Positions 7,175-13,864 of a stretch of DNA of 21,376 nt are shown here, piece after piece. Source of the DNA: CAZFVY01 sp964522665 (GTDB lineage Bacteria > Verrucomicrobiota > Verrucomicrobiia > Limisphaerales > CAZFVY01); contig CAZFVY010000120.1 in the NCBI GenBank assembly GCA_964522665.1, positions 1-21,376 on the forward strand, in the 5' to 3' direction. The position numbers were made by a program, and so were the translations under genes. Position 1 is the stretch's first letter; each line of letters begins with the position of its first letter. Below the pieces are notes generated by a model. It saw only the letters and a list, made by a program, of their open reading frames with translations, did not search any database and was not told the origin of the DNA.

Positions 7175-7348
7175 ATGAAAATCAAGATGACCAAAGGCGG
7201 CAGACAAATCAGGTTCACCGCGCAGTCTGATGGCGACAGTAAGGACCTGGGCAAACTCATCCACGCCTTAGCGAATCCGGCAAATGGACCTGCCGCCAAA
7301 CCTCCCGAGCAAGCCGACCCAAATCAACGACCAGACGGTGTTCGTTGA
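7175..7348 (+). CDS. Small hypothetical protein
   Basis: 57 residues, basic N-terminus (MKIKMTKGGRQIRF) and a proline-rich, hydrophilic C-terminus. No family recognised. It begins 18 nt after the hairpin, with a purine-rich leader (AATAAGAAA) and no classical ribosome-binding site. Its last 65 nt overlap the ATG form of the DUF4031 gene; if that gene starts at the GTG at 7338, the overlap falls to 11 nt. Confidence 0.45.
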   Translation: MKIKMTKGGRQIRFTAQSDGDSKDLGKLIHALANPANGPAAKPPEQADPNQRPDGVR

Positions 7349-7586
7349 CGCGCTGGCCGCCTGCGTGCCGAACCGGCGATGGAAGTGGAGCGAGTCGGCG
7401 CACCTGACTTCCTGCGATCTGGACGCGCTCCACGCCTTCGCATTGCGGATTGGGTTGAAGCGCACTTGGTTTCAGAACGATCGTCGATGCCCCCATTACG
7501 ATCTGACCCGCGGCGCCCACGCCCGGGCCATCGCCGCCGGCGCGGTGGAACTGGACCGCCGTGGGATGTTCGAGATGATCCGGTAG
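7284..7586 (+). CDS. DUF4031 domain protein
   Basis: 100 residues from the ATG at 7284. The pattern VFVDAL, then WKWSESAHLTS, CDLDALHAFALRIGLKRTWF, CPHYDLT, and AIAAGAVELDRR near the end follows DUF4031, a short family found in phages and actinobacteria and sometimes next to nucleotide or DNA-modification genes. Its biochemical role is not known. The family normally begins just before the first V-x-V-D strand, so GTG at 7338 is a realistic alternative start that would reduce the overlap with the preceding small gene. Confidence 0.75.
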   Translation: MDLPPNLPSKPTQINDQTVFVDALAACVPNRRWKWSESAHLTSCDLDALHAFALRIGLKRTWFQNDRRCPHYDLTRGAHARAIAAGAVELDRRGMFEMIR

Positions 7587-7636
7587 TGGAGGGAAAAAAA
7601 CTGCCTACCAGTATTTGAATTCCCGAATTGGGATTG

Positions 7637-8167
7637 ATGGCACGGCAGTTGCTCTGGTATGGGAATAAGTTGTTCTTGGCATTTTTTGCCGAGATGTTAG
7701 TTTTGGCTAAAGTGAATACGCACCAGATTGAACCGGTTTGTTGTGGGGTTATTGTCTGTGACACCGTGATCCGGGAACACGGGACGGGAAAATTGAGCTA
7801 CATTGGGTGTTTTAGCGTCATTGGAGGTGGGCAATTTCCGTTCCAATCGCCGCCGTTCTTCATCACGCCGATGCTCTCCAATCTGCAAGGTGAGATAAAA
7901 GAGGCGATCAATTTGGTGGCGCGTGTTGAGCAGCCAGGCACCGGTTTAGTAGCGGGTTCTGGTCACGCAAAGATTCAGACGGCCCCGGGTCAAAAGATAC
8001 CTAAGAACGAAGTGATTGAAATTTCCTGCCCGTTAGTGTGTGTGTTCCCGTCGCCGGGGGAATACGCAATCGTCATATTACTGAACAACGAGAAGATTGG
8101 TGAGCGGCGTTTAACCGTGTCCCCAATGACTTCGTCTCCTTTTGTGCCACCGAATCAACCATCCTGA
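7637..8167 (+). CDS. DUF6941-like protein
   Basis: 176 residues from the ATG at 7637. The core VIVCDTVIREHGTGKLSYIG, then FPFQSPPFF and the C-terminal stretch VFPSPGEYAIVILLNNEKIG resemble DUF6941, a beta-rich family of unknown function that often begins close to the 'CD.v' motif. ATG at 7694 is therefore a good alternative start; the extra N-terminal residues are hydrophobic and might instead be an untranslated leader. DNA here is clearly less GC-rich than the phage genes on either side. The antitoxin gene follows 7 nt after the stop, so the three genes probably share a transcript. Confidence 0.65.
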   Translation: MARQLLWYGNKLFLAFFAEMLVLAKVNTHQIEPVCCGVIVCDTVIREHGTGKLSYIGCFSVIGGGQFPFQSPPFFITPMLSNLQGEIKEAINLVARVEQPGTGLVAGSGHAKIQTAPGQKIPKNEVIEISCPLVCVFPSPGEYAIVILLNNEKIGERRLTVSPMTSSPFVPPNQPS

Positions 8168-8174
8168 CACCGAT

Positions 8175-8390
8175 ATGAACGCGACTATTGAACATCTTCC
8201 AATCATGCAACGGGTATCGACGTCGGGCACGGCTCTTGTGTTGTGCGTTGACGCGCGTGAAGTTCGCACATGGGTCGAAACTCCGATGGATACGATTCCA
8301 GATGGATTTGTCGAGGGGCTGGCGGACTTCAACGCTGGTCGGACGATGAGTCTTGATCAGGCGATGGAAGACCCGCCGACTGATGCGTGA
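8175..8390 (+). CDS. Antitoxin of a RelB/RelE-like toxin-antitoxin pair
   Basis: 71 residues. The C-terminal stretch with VEGLADFNAGRTMSLDQAM followed by EDPP matches a motif frequent in short antitoxins coded just before RelE/ParE-fold toxins. No clear DNA-binding fold is visible in the N-terminus. Its stop (TGA, 8388-8390) overlaps the GTG of the toxin by 4 nt, the tight coupling usual in type II modules. It would bind and neutralise the toxin in the cytoplasm and probably repress its own promoter. The call rests largely on gene order and the toxin's identity. Confidence 0.7.
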   Translation: MNATIEHLPIMQRVSTSGTALVLCVDAREVRTWVETPMDTIPDGFVEGLADFNAGRTMSLDQAMEDPPTDA

Positions 8391-8659
8391 CCTACACGTT
8401 TGAGGCTACGGCCCGGTTTTGGAAAGAATTCAGGAAGCTCGGGGCCGATGAGCGTGCGTCGGCTCGTGCGGCATTCAAAATATTTAAGGCGAACCCTTTT
8501 GATCCGCGTCTAGGCACCCACCGAATCGCGAAGCTTTCCGCGCACGCAAGGCATCCCATTTTTTCTGCCGTAGTTGAGAATAATTTGAGGGTGATTTTTC
8601 GCATCGACGGGCAGGTCGTGACCTCATTGGACATCGGGAGCCACGATATTTACAAGTGA
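8387..8659 (+). CDS. RelE/ParE-superfamily toxin
   Basis: 90 residues from GTG at 8387. The family features are: F-E-A-T near the start, FWKEFRKL (11-18), an internal FKANPFDPRLGTHRI (35-49) with the 'DPR...h.l' turn, then FSAVVENNLRVIFRIDG and a C-terminal SLDIGSHDIYK. This is the YafQ/HigB/RelE-like sequence order, in which a basic patch contacts the ribosome or mRNA. It could cleave mRNA (RelE-like) or poison gyrase (ParE-like); sequence alone does not decide. Length is normal and nothing looks broken. A terminator hairpin follows the stop. Confidence 0.8.
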   Translation: MTYTFEATARFWKEFRKLGADERASARAAFKIFKANPFDPRLGTHRIAKLSAHARHPIFSAVVENNLRVIFRIDGQVVTSLDIGSHDIYK

Positions 8660-8665
8660 TCATCT

Positions 8666-8704
8666 GCGCCCCGGCGTCAGACTCACGCCGGGGCGGGGTG
8701 TTTT
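8666..8704. terminator. CGGCGT hairpin, copy 2, with T-run (terminator between convergent genes)
   Basis: CGCCCCGGCGT (8667-8677) pairs perfectly with ACGCCGGGGCG (8685-8695) across loop CAGACTC, followed by GGGTGTTTT. It lies between the toxin stop (8659) and the helicase stop (8709, opposite strand). Compared with 7126-7156 the stem shows one compensated pair (T-A there, C-G here), which supports selection for the folded form. Confidence 0.8.
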
Positions 8705-8708
8705 GCTT

Positions 8709-10727
8709 TCACGGCTTCGCCCAATCGAGCAGGTTGGACAACCAACTGGGCGGCTCGTCCGCGTCCGGGACTGTCGGCGCCGGCTTGGTGAAGTCCACGG
8801 GGATGATGTTGGCGGACTCGGTGGACGGTATGGCAGGAATGGACGGCCCCGTCTTCGTCGCGATCAGGTCGGTACTTCGCCGCGGCGAGTCGTCTGATGA
8901 CTTGGCGGCTGTCGGTTCTGCTTCTTTCGGCTCGGCGCTCCACGCTTTGTAACCACGTTCAAGGCGGTCGCGGAGGGCGGGCCAATCCTTTTCCAAGGCG
9001 GACTCGTCGATTGTCTTGGCGCCGGTGGCGGCGAAGTCGCGGGCGGCGTTTTGGAGCAGCTCGGCCAGGTTGATCTCGGCGGGGTTTTCGCCGAGGAGTT
9101 TGCCGTCGAGCACCAGCTCGGCGCTGTCGGACTTCTCCGCGAGCGAGGACTCGAGGCGGCGGTCGATGGTGCCGTCGCAGATGATCCGGTAGGAGTTCAC
9201 GTCGGCCGGGCTGTTGAGGCGGTGGACGCGGTTGTCGCCTTGTTCCATGCGGTCGGCGGCCCAGGTGTAGTCGAGGAAGATCACGTTCCTACACAGATGG
9301 AACGAGTAGCCTTCGGACATGCACTCGGTGCTGGCGAGCAGGACGGGGACGTGCCGGAAAGGCTGAGGGCTAAAGGCTGAATGCTCAAGTGGGGAGGCGG
9401 AGCCGCGGGGCGGCGGCCCTTTCTTGAATTGCGCGGCCAAGTTTCCGCGTTGGGCTTCGCTTAGGCGACCGTCGAGGAGGTAATGGCGGACGCCGGCGCG
9501 GCGGAGGCGGCGTTGGAGGTCGTCCAAGGGATCATGGAACGCGCTGAACACGATCACTTGCTCGCCCCGTTCGAGGATTTCCGCGATCAACGTGAGCGCG
9601 GCGGACTGTTTCGGGATCAGGCTTTCGCTGAGGTAACGGTTCGGGAAGGGCAGCAGCGTCGAGGACGGCGCGCTGGCGACGATGCGCAGCGCCTGGAGTT
9701 GGGCGCCGATGGCGGGCTTGCCGTGTTTGTCCTTCGGCTTCCAATCGAGGTGGCGCTTGTACACTTCCGCTTGGCGGGTGCCGAGGGGCACGCGCAGGAC
9801 GCGGCGGATCTTCTTCGGGATCTGCTCGCCGGCGTCGGCTTTGCGGCGGCGCAGGGTGATCGGCCCGTTCAGTTTCCAGAATCGATGGATGTTGCAGACT
9901 TGGTTCGTCAGCTTGACGAAGCGGGAGGGCTTGCGGAGTTTCATGGCGATGGCTTCTTTGGTGAGGTTGCGTTCGGAGACGGAGAACGTGGCGGCGAATT
10001 CGGCTTGGTCGTCGCGACTGTAAGGGAAACGGGCGGTGGCTTTGTCGTGGCCGCCGGCCGCCCACCACGCGAGGTAGAAGAAATCCGGGATGCGGTTCTT
10101 GATCGGCGTGGCGGTCAGCACGAGGCGATACTTCGGGCGCAACGTGCGGACGCCCTCGGCGATCAACGTGTCGGCGCCCTTGAGGCGGGTGCCTTCGTCG
10201 ATCACCACGCAATCGAACGTGTCCGCGCACAGGTCGGCCAGCGTGGGGTTGCGCGGGCGGTCGTCGGGGTCACCATCCTTCGGCTTGGGACCGATGGGCA
10301 GCGAGCCGTTGACGCCGAGTTGGGTGTAGCTGGTGAGGTAGAAGCCGTTGGACAATTTGCCGTTCGAGCAGACGAGCCGTTTGAACGTCGCCTGGCTGTC
10401 GAGCGACGTAAGCGTCAGGCCGAGCACGCGCTTGGCTTCCGCGCGGATCTGCTCGTGCAAGCCGCCGGGGGCGACGATTAGGATCGAGCCGCGAGGGGTG
10501 AGCCGTGGGCGAACGGACCCTCCTTCGCTCCGAGCTTTGGAGGGCGATTCCGCTTCAGAAGCGGAATCGGGATCGGGATCGAGCCGGGCCGCAGTCCAGC
10601 CGACTTTGAGGAGTGGCCAGACGAGGGCGGCAATACCTTTGCCGAGGCCGGTGTCGTGGGCGAGGATCAAGCCGTCGTGCAAGGCGGCGCGGGCATAGTC
10701 TTGGATTTGGAATGGTTTTAGAGGCAT
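8709..10727 (-). CDS. Phage-type SNF2/DEAD-box helicase with two in-frame repeat insertions
   Basis: 672 residues. Superfamily 2 motifs in order: motif I AHDTGLGKGIA (23-33), motif II VVIDEGTRLKG (174-184, a DEGT box), motif III VLTATPIKN (203-211), a helicase C domain with FSAFHD (394-399), motif V region LLASTECMSEG (463-473) and motif VI EQGDNRVHRL (495-504). It would hydrolyse ATP and translocate on double-stranded DNA; phage members may serve replication, recombination or removal of bound proteins. Residues about 50-79 and 437-459 lie between motifs, are low in complexity, and are encoded by repeat elements. A tail of about 70 residues is Pro/Ser-rich and ends in WLSNLLDWAKP. The ATG at 10727 has no obvious ribosome-binding site; its leader carries a hairpin. 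A truncated copy of its 5' end lies at 12089-12205. Confidence 0.92.
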   Translation of the reverse strand: MPLKPFQIQDYARAALHDGLILAHDTGLGKGIAALVWPLLKVGWTAARLDPDPDSASEAESPSKARSEGGSVRPRLTPRGSILIVAPGGLHEQIRAEAKRVLGLTLTSLDSQATFKRLVCSNGKLSNGFYLTSYTQLGVNGSLPIGPKPKDGDPDDRPRNPTLADLCADTFDCVVIDEGTRLKGADTLIAEGVRTLRPKYRLVLTATPIKNRIPDFFYLAWWAAGGHDKATARFPYSRDDQAEFAATFSVSERNLTKEAIAMKLRKPSRFVKLTNQVCNIHRFWKLNGPITLRRRKADAGEQIPKKIRRVLRVPLGTRQAEVYKRHLDWKPKDKHGKPAIGAQLQALRIVASAPSSTLLPFPNRYLSESLIPKQSAALTLIAEILERGEQVIVFSAFHDPLDDLQRRLRRAGVRHYLLDGRLSEAQRGNLAAQFKKGPPPRGSASPLEHSAFSPQPFRHVPVLLASTECMSEGYSFHLCRNVIFLDYTWAADRMEQGDNRVHRLNSPADVNSYRIICDGTIDRRLESSLAEKSDSAELVLDGKLLGENPAEINLAELLQNAARDFAATGAKTIDESALEKDWPALRDRLERGYKAWSAEPKEAEPTAAKSSDDSPRRSTDLIATKTGPSIPAIPSTESANIIPVDFTKPAPTVPDADEPPSWLSNLLDWAKP
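9359..9400 (-). repeat. Heptanucleotide repeat inside the helicase gene
   Basis: On the plus strand AAGGCTG, AGGGCTA, AAGGCTG, AATGCTC, AAG. The coding strand reads it as HSAFSPQPF (residues 449-457) between the motif IV helix and motif V. A GC-rich stretch that continues the insertion follows to about 9419. Confidence 0.85.
10491..10580 (-). repeat. Palindromic repeats inside the helicase gene
   Basis: Two hairpins in tandem: CCTCC...GGAGG near 10519-10543, and a perfect one at 10546-10568 (GATTCCGCTTC, one base, GAAGCGGAATC). They encode residues about 50-79 (DPDPDSASEAESPSKARSEG), between motif I and the next conserved strand (ILIVAPGG). Confidence 0.75.
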
Positions 10728-10734
10728 AGTGCTA

Positions 10735-10762
10735 GCCGCACAGGCTTACAAGCCTGCGGCGG
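10735..10762. repeat. AGGCTT/AAGCCT hairpin in the helicase leader
   Basis: CAGGCTT pairs with AAGCCTG across AC, flanked by CCGCA and CGGCGG. It lies 8 nt upstream of the helicase start codon on the minus strand, where it could mask or expose the translation start. Only one copy is visible in the window. Confidence 0.5.
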
Positions 10763-11042
10763 CAGGTGTGCGTTTTGGGGGTTGAGGTTACGGGTGAAAG
10801 GTTGGCTTTGCGATGGAACCGCTTTTTTCTGGAACGGGTTTGCTCGCCATGCAGACCGGCGTGGCAAAGTTGAGGGACATTATACGCTTGAATTACGTGT
10901 TTACCCTTATGGCGTAGCGAGCGATGCCGGCATAGGGTGCCAACTTGAGGGGGGTATTCGGGGAAGACGATCATCCATGGGCTGCATGCGTCCTTTGCGA
11001 ATACCCTCATTGACAGTCAACTCGACAACCGAAAGAAACCGC
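10763..11042. other. Stretch without a convincing gene
   Basis: About 280 nt between the helicase leader and the EF-hand-like gene. The frame of the downstream gene is open back to 10782, but the extra residues look random (mixed Arg, Trp, Gly, no motif). The minus-strand frame is equally unconvincing. I see no clear promoter or repeat in it. Confidence 0.4.
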
Positions 11043-11840
11043 ATGAGCGAAAAACCGCTAATGGACCCAGGCTCGAACGTCAGGCTGATCGGCTTCCGCT
11101 CGACGGGTGGGCCGAAAGACCATGGCAATACGTGGTTTGAACAAGCTCTCGGCATCCTTGGCAACAATGAAGCGATTCAGACGCCGCCCCGATTTTACGG
11201 CGACAACGAATCGGGGGACGCCCTCTTCGATTTGCTGTCGGCCCTCGACCCGAACAAGGATCGGATCGTGGAGGCCGCCGACCTGGAAAACCTCGCGCTC
11301 ATCGTGTCGGGTTATGGTTGCGGCGGAACCACGGCGGTTAATTTTACCCGAACGATCAGCGAGGCTGACGACGTCAGCGTGGGTGGCAATGTGAAGGGCC
11401 GTCTCGATTACCGTTTGGCGGCGCCGATTCCTGTCCTCCTGCTCTTGACCTATGACGTGGATCCGTTCCGTGAGGAACCCGGGACGGTTCAGAAGAACGT
11501 GGCAGTCCTCTGGAATTTTTTCCAGACCCGCGGCGGCGACACGGTATTCAGGCCTATGGATGCCGGTCGTTCGCCCGTGACCGTCGGCACTCCCGCGAGC
11601 CGGCGCGTCCGGGGACTGCGCCTGGAAAGCCAGGCGTCAAAGGTCAGCCTCCAAATCGACAGTAGCCACCTCTACGCGGAGAAAACCGGCTTTCCGTTCG
11701 GCTCCAACTTCGCCGAGTATCAATTGTCGTCGAGCGACTGTGGCCACGACGGCGTCGCCTATCTACCGGACTTCACGAGCGCGATTGCAAGGCTCATGGG
11801 AATGAGAAACCGTGTCGATCCTGTCATGCAAGTGAAGTAG
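11043..11840 (+). CDS. Unknown protein with one EF-hand-like loop
   Basis: 265 residues from the ATG at 11043; no signal peptide or membrane helix. Residues 69-80 (DPNKDRIVEAAD) fit a calcium-binding EF-hand loop: acidic or amide side chains at positions 1, 3, 5 and 12 and a hydrophobic residue at 8, preceded by the helix ALFDLLSAL. A region rich in beta-forming residues follows (APIPVLLLLTYDVD, SKVSLQIDSS). I do not recognise the family. I chose this ATG, with GAAAG about 9 nt upstream, because the upstream open frame lacks character; ATGs at 10977 and 10986 are alternatives. It sits alone between the helicase and a truncated helicase copy, so it may have arrived with a duplication or insertion. 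Confidence 0.55.
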   Translation: MSEKPLMDPGSNVRLIGFRSTGGPKDHGNTWFEQALGILGNNEAIQTPPRFYGDNESGDALFDLLSALDPNKDRIVEAADLENLALIVSGYGCGGTTAVNFTRTISEADDVSVGGNVKGRLDYRLAAPIPVLLLLTYDVDPFREEPGTVQKNVAVLWNFFQTRGGDTVFRPMDAGRSPVTVGTPASRRVRGLRLESQASKVSLQIDSSHLYAEKTGFPFGSNFAEYQLSSSDCGHDGVAYLPDFTSAIARLMGMRNRVDPVMQVK

Positions 11841-12088
11841 GTGGGGTAGTCCGATCGATTGCCACTGCGGGCGTAGCGACTCCCGCGGACAGCGCGACAA
11901 GAATGGCGGCGTCTTTGGCCGGAGCGCGCGACCACGTTGCGAGTAGGCGTGGAACCGTAGCGTTCGATTAACCCTCACTCAGTGTCCTGGCGTCTCCAGC
12001 GAAAGATACAACGACGCTGGGTAAAGCCCTAATTGCGGGCCTTGCCGGACCGTCCGTGGGCGATGATGCGAGCAGTTTGGTGAAGCAC
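11841..12088. other. Intergenic stretch, no gene seen
   Basis: About 250 nt between the EF-hand-like gene and the helicase remnant. No open frame looks real, and I find no repeat family, promoter or terminator that I can support. Confidence 0.4.
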
Positions 12089-12205
12089 TTCAGGAGCGGC
12101 CAGACGAGGCCGGCAATGCCTTTTCCGAGGCCAGTGTCGTGGGCGAGGATCAGGCTGTCGTAGAGGGCGGCGCGGGCGTAGTCTTGGATTTGGATTGCTT
12201 TATGG
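12089..12205 (-). pseudogene. Truncated second copy of the helicase 5' end
   Basis: The minus strand encodes IQIQDYARAALYDSLILAH followed by DTGLGKGIAGLVWPLLK, nearly the same as residues 6-40 of the helicase at 8709-10727, including motif I. Similarity starts just after the position of the ATG (here TAT replaces ATG) and ends at about the end of the motif I helix. The rest of the enzyme is missing. The frame is open on both sides but the flanking residues do not resemble a helicase. Differences are spread along the DNA, so the duplication is not recent, or this is what remains of a related phage's gene. Confidence 0.8.
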
Positions 12206-12287
12206 AGATAGACAAAAAAGGCGGACGGGTGAGGTGACTGGCAGAAATGGCTTTCAATTCCGCGACAGCGCGGGTAAGCAATTTCAA

Positions 12288-13175
12288 ATGAATTCGTTGC
12301 AGGATAAAATCGCTTGCGAGGTGAACGTGGCACTCCTGAGACTGTTATCAGAGAAGCATCTCTACCAGTCGGTGCAATTGGATGTCGATGCGATTAATGC
12401 TTTCGCCAAGACGATCACACCCGGGCTGCAAGTAGCCGTAGGAACCCGTGTAACGACAAGGTCCAATTGGATTGATGAGGAGATCTCAAAACAATGGTTT
12501 CCGAATGACGGCAGCAACAACGCCGCGTTCGCGTCGGCGGGTGGATCCATTATAGTATTCGATTTGCCTACGGTGGAAACGCACTGCAAGGTCTGCAAAG
12601 CGGCTCCGCCTTTTAACCCCGTCCCTGATGACAACCGAACGTTAAATGGAGAAAACCAGAACCAGTGGTTCTATCTGAGTTATCTTTGCCAAAAATGCAA
12701 GAAAATCCCTATCAGGGTTTTAGTCCGTCGTAAAGGTAATACCTTAACCCTTGCTGGCCGCGATCCAATCGAGTCGATCCCGGCGCCGAAATGCATACCG
12801 GAGGAATTCAGTGAATATTTCGCTGACGCGCAAATCCTTAGAAACGCGGGAAAGACGCTGGCTGGTTTGTTCCTTCTGAGAGTTTTCATCGAACAATTCT
12901 GGCGGACGATCCCGGAGATCAAAGAATTTATTCAGCGATACGCAGAAGGAAAACGGCCGAGCGGCGACGAATTGGGCGAACGCTACCAAAAAACGCTTCG
13001 GACGGAGATTAAAGAATCGTTTCCGTCGCTTCGGCGGATCTATCAAGAATTGAGCGACGCGCTGCATGCGGCCAAAGCAGACGAGGAATTGTTTGAGCGA
13101 TGCCACGCAGACATTCTGACCCATTTTGACGCGATCAAAATGTATGAGCGGGCAACCCGACGCCCGAGTGGTTAA
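12288..13175 (+). CDS. Zinc-ribbon protein with DUF4145-like C-terminus
   Basis: 295 residues. A four-cysteine zinc ribbon is formed by CKVC (100-103) and CQKC (134-137). The C-terminal half, with LRNAGKTLAGLFLLRVFIEQFW (184-205, discontinuous match) and later LSDALHAAKADEEL, resembles DUF4145, a helical domain found alone or attached to restriction endonucleases and other defence proteins. A role in nucleic-acid binding or defence is possible but is inference. The ATG at 12288 lacks a strong ribosome-binding site; the frame is open upstream into the helicase remnant, where residues look random. Base composition is clearly lower in GC than the phage core, which marks it as cargo. A membrane-protein gene follows on the same strand. 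Confidence 0.65.
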   Translation: MNSLQDKIACEVNVALLRLLSEKHLYQSVQLDVDAINAFAKTITPGLQVAVGTRVTTRSNWIDEEISKQWFPNDGSNNAAFASAGGSIIVFDLPTVETHCKVCKAAPPFNPVPDDNRTLNGENQNQWFYLSYLCQKCKKIPIRVLVRRKGNTLTLAGRDPIESIPAPKCIPEEFSEYFADAQILRNAGKTLAGLFLLRVFIEQFWRTIPEIKEFIQRYAEGKRPSGDELGERYQKTLRTEIKESFPSLRRIYQELSDALHAAKADEELFERCHADILTHFDAIKMYERATRRPSG

Positions 13176-13196
13176 CGGTCTGCGACGAAGGGGCCA

Positions 13197-13228
13197 GCCA
13201 GCGCTGGCAGTGATCCGGGATCACTTTT
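13197..13228 (+). terminator. Two adjacent palindromes, weak terminator candidate
   Basis: A perfect 12-nt palindrome GCCAGCGCTGGC (13197-13208) is followed at once by AGTGATC-CGG-GATCACT (13209-13225) and TTTT. Placed 22 nt after the stop of the zinc-ribbon gene, the second hairpin with its short T-run could end transcription or lower it before the membrane-protein gene. Confidence 0.45.
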
Positions 13229-13262
13229 GCGTTTTGGGGCTTGCGATCCGCCGTGTGCGACT

Positions 13263-13838
13263 ATGAATGAAATCATCAAATCGTTTAGTTTAAGTTTTCT
13301 GCTTCGGAGCGCCTTCTCAGGCGCATTTTTCGTAATCTCCTTCGCAGTCGCCTCTGGAGACCGAATTCAACGAAGTGAACTCCTTAATTATGGGCTGCCC
13401 TCCGCGTTAGTCGCAGGTGTTGCTATTTACGGTCTACATCGATCTATCCTTTATCCGCTGTTTGAATTCCTTTTAAATCATGATCGCGCACGCAAGATGC
13501 AGCGCGGCCGGTTTCGTGGCATTTCCGCTAACACGACCGAAAGACTGATTCAGAGTTGGGAGGCAACGGAGAGCGCGGTTGCAACAAAGCGAGCCCAGGT
13601 TGTTGGGGCATTGGCGGTTTGGGCGGATTACATCCATCTTCAATTTTGCTCTGCATGGGGCATTATTTTGGGCGCGGTCAGCCAAGAATTTATTGTTCGC
13701 CAATGGCTGGATTGTGACCCTCCTTTAGTTTGCCTGGCAGTGGTATTTCTCCTCGCGGCGGTGTATTCAAACTGGAGAGCTTGCGCCGTGAGGGAAGCAT
13801 GGCGAGAGCGTGAGGAGAAAGGTTACCTTATCGAGTGA
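13263..13838 (+). CDS. Membrane protein with about four helices, unknown function
   Basis: 191 residues. Hydrophobic segments lie at about 11-31, 44-66, 124-142 and 153-170, with a charged loop at about 73-115 and an Arg/Glu-rich C-terminus (REAWREREEKGY). No family recognised. It may work with the preceding zinc-ribbon protein: both share the lower GC, the same strand and a short spacing. A two-gene cargo module, perhaps for defence, is a guess. The ATG at 13263 gives the shortest sensible protein; upstream in-frame residues look random. Its stop lies 26 nt from the stop of the convergent adenine methylase. Confidence 0.6.
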   Translation: MNEIIKSFSLSFLLRSAFSGAFFVISFAVASGDRIQRSELLNYGLPSALVAGVAIYGLHRSILYPLFEFLLNHDRARKMQRGRFRGISANTTERLIQSWEATESAVATKRAQVVGALAVWADYIHLQFCSAWGIILGAVSQEFIVRQWLDCDPPLVCLAVVFLLAAVYSNWRACAVREAWREREEKGYLIE

Positions 13839-13864
13839 TTCCAAATAGCGAAACCGTTCGAACC

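Noticed and set aside
9483..10481. 332-codon plus-strand open frame inside the helicase region
   Set aside because: Antisense to conserved helicase motifs; its own Gly/Ala/Asp-rich sequence has no motif.
10732..11010. Minus-strand open frame of 92 codons upstream of the helicase
   Set aside because: No motif, mixed random composition, no ribosome-binding site; not supported as a gene.
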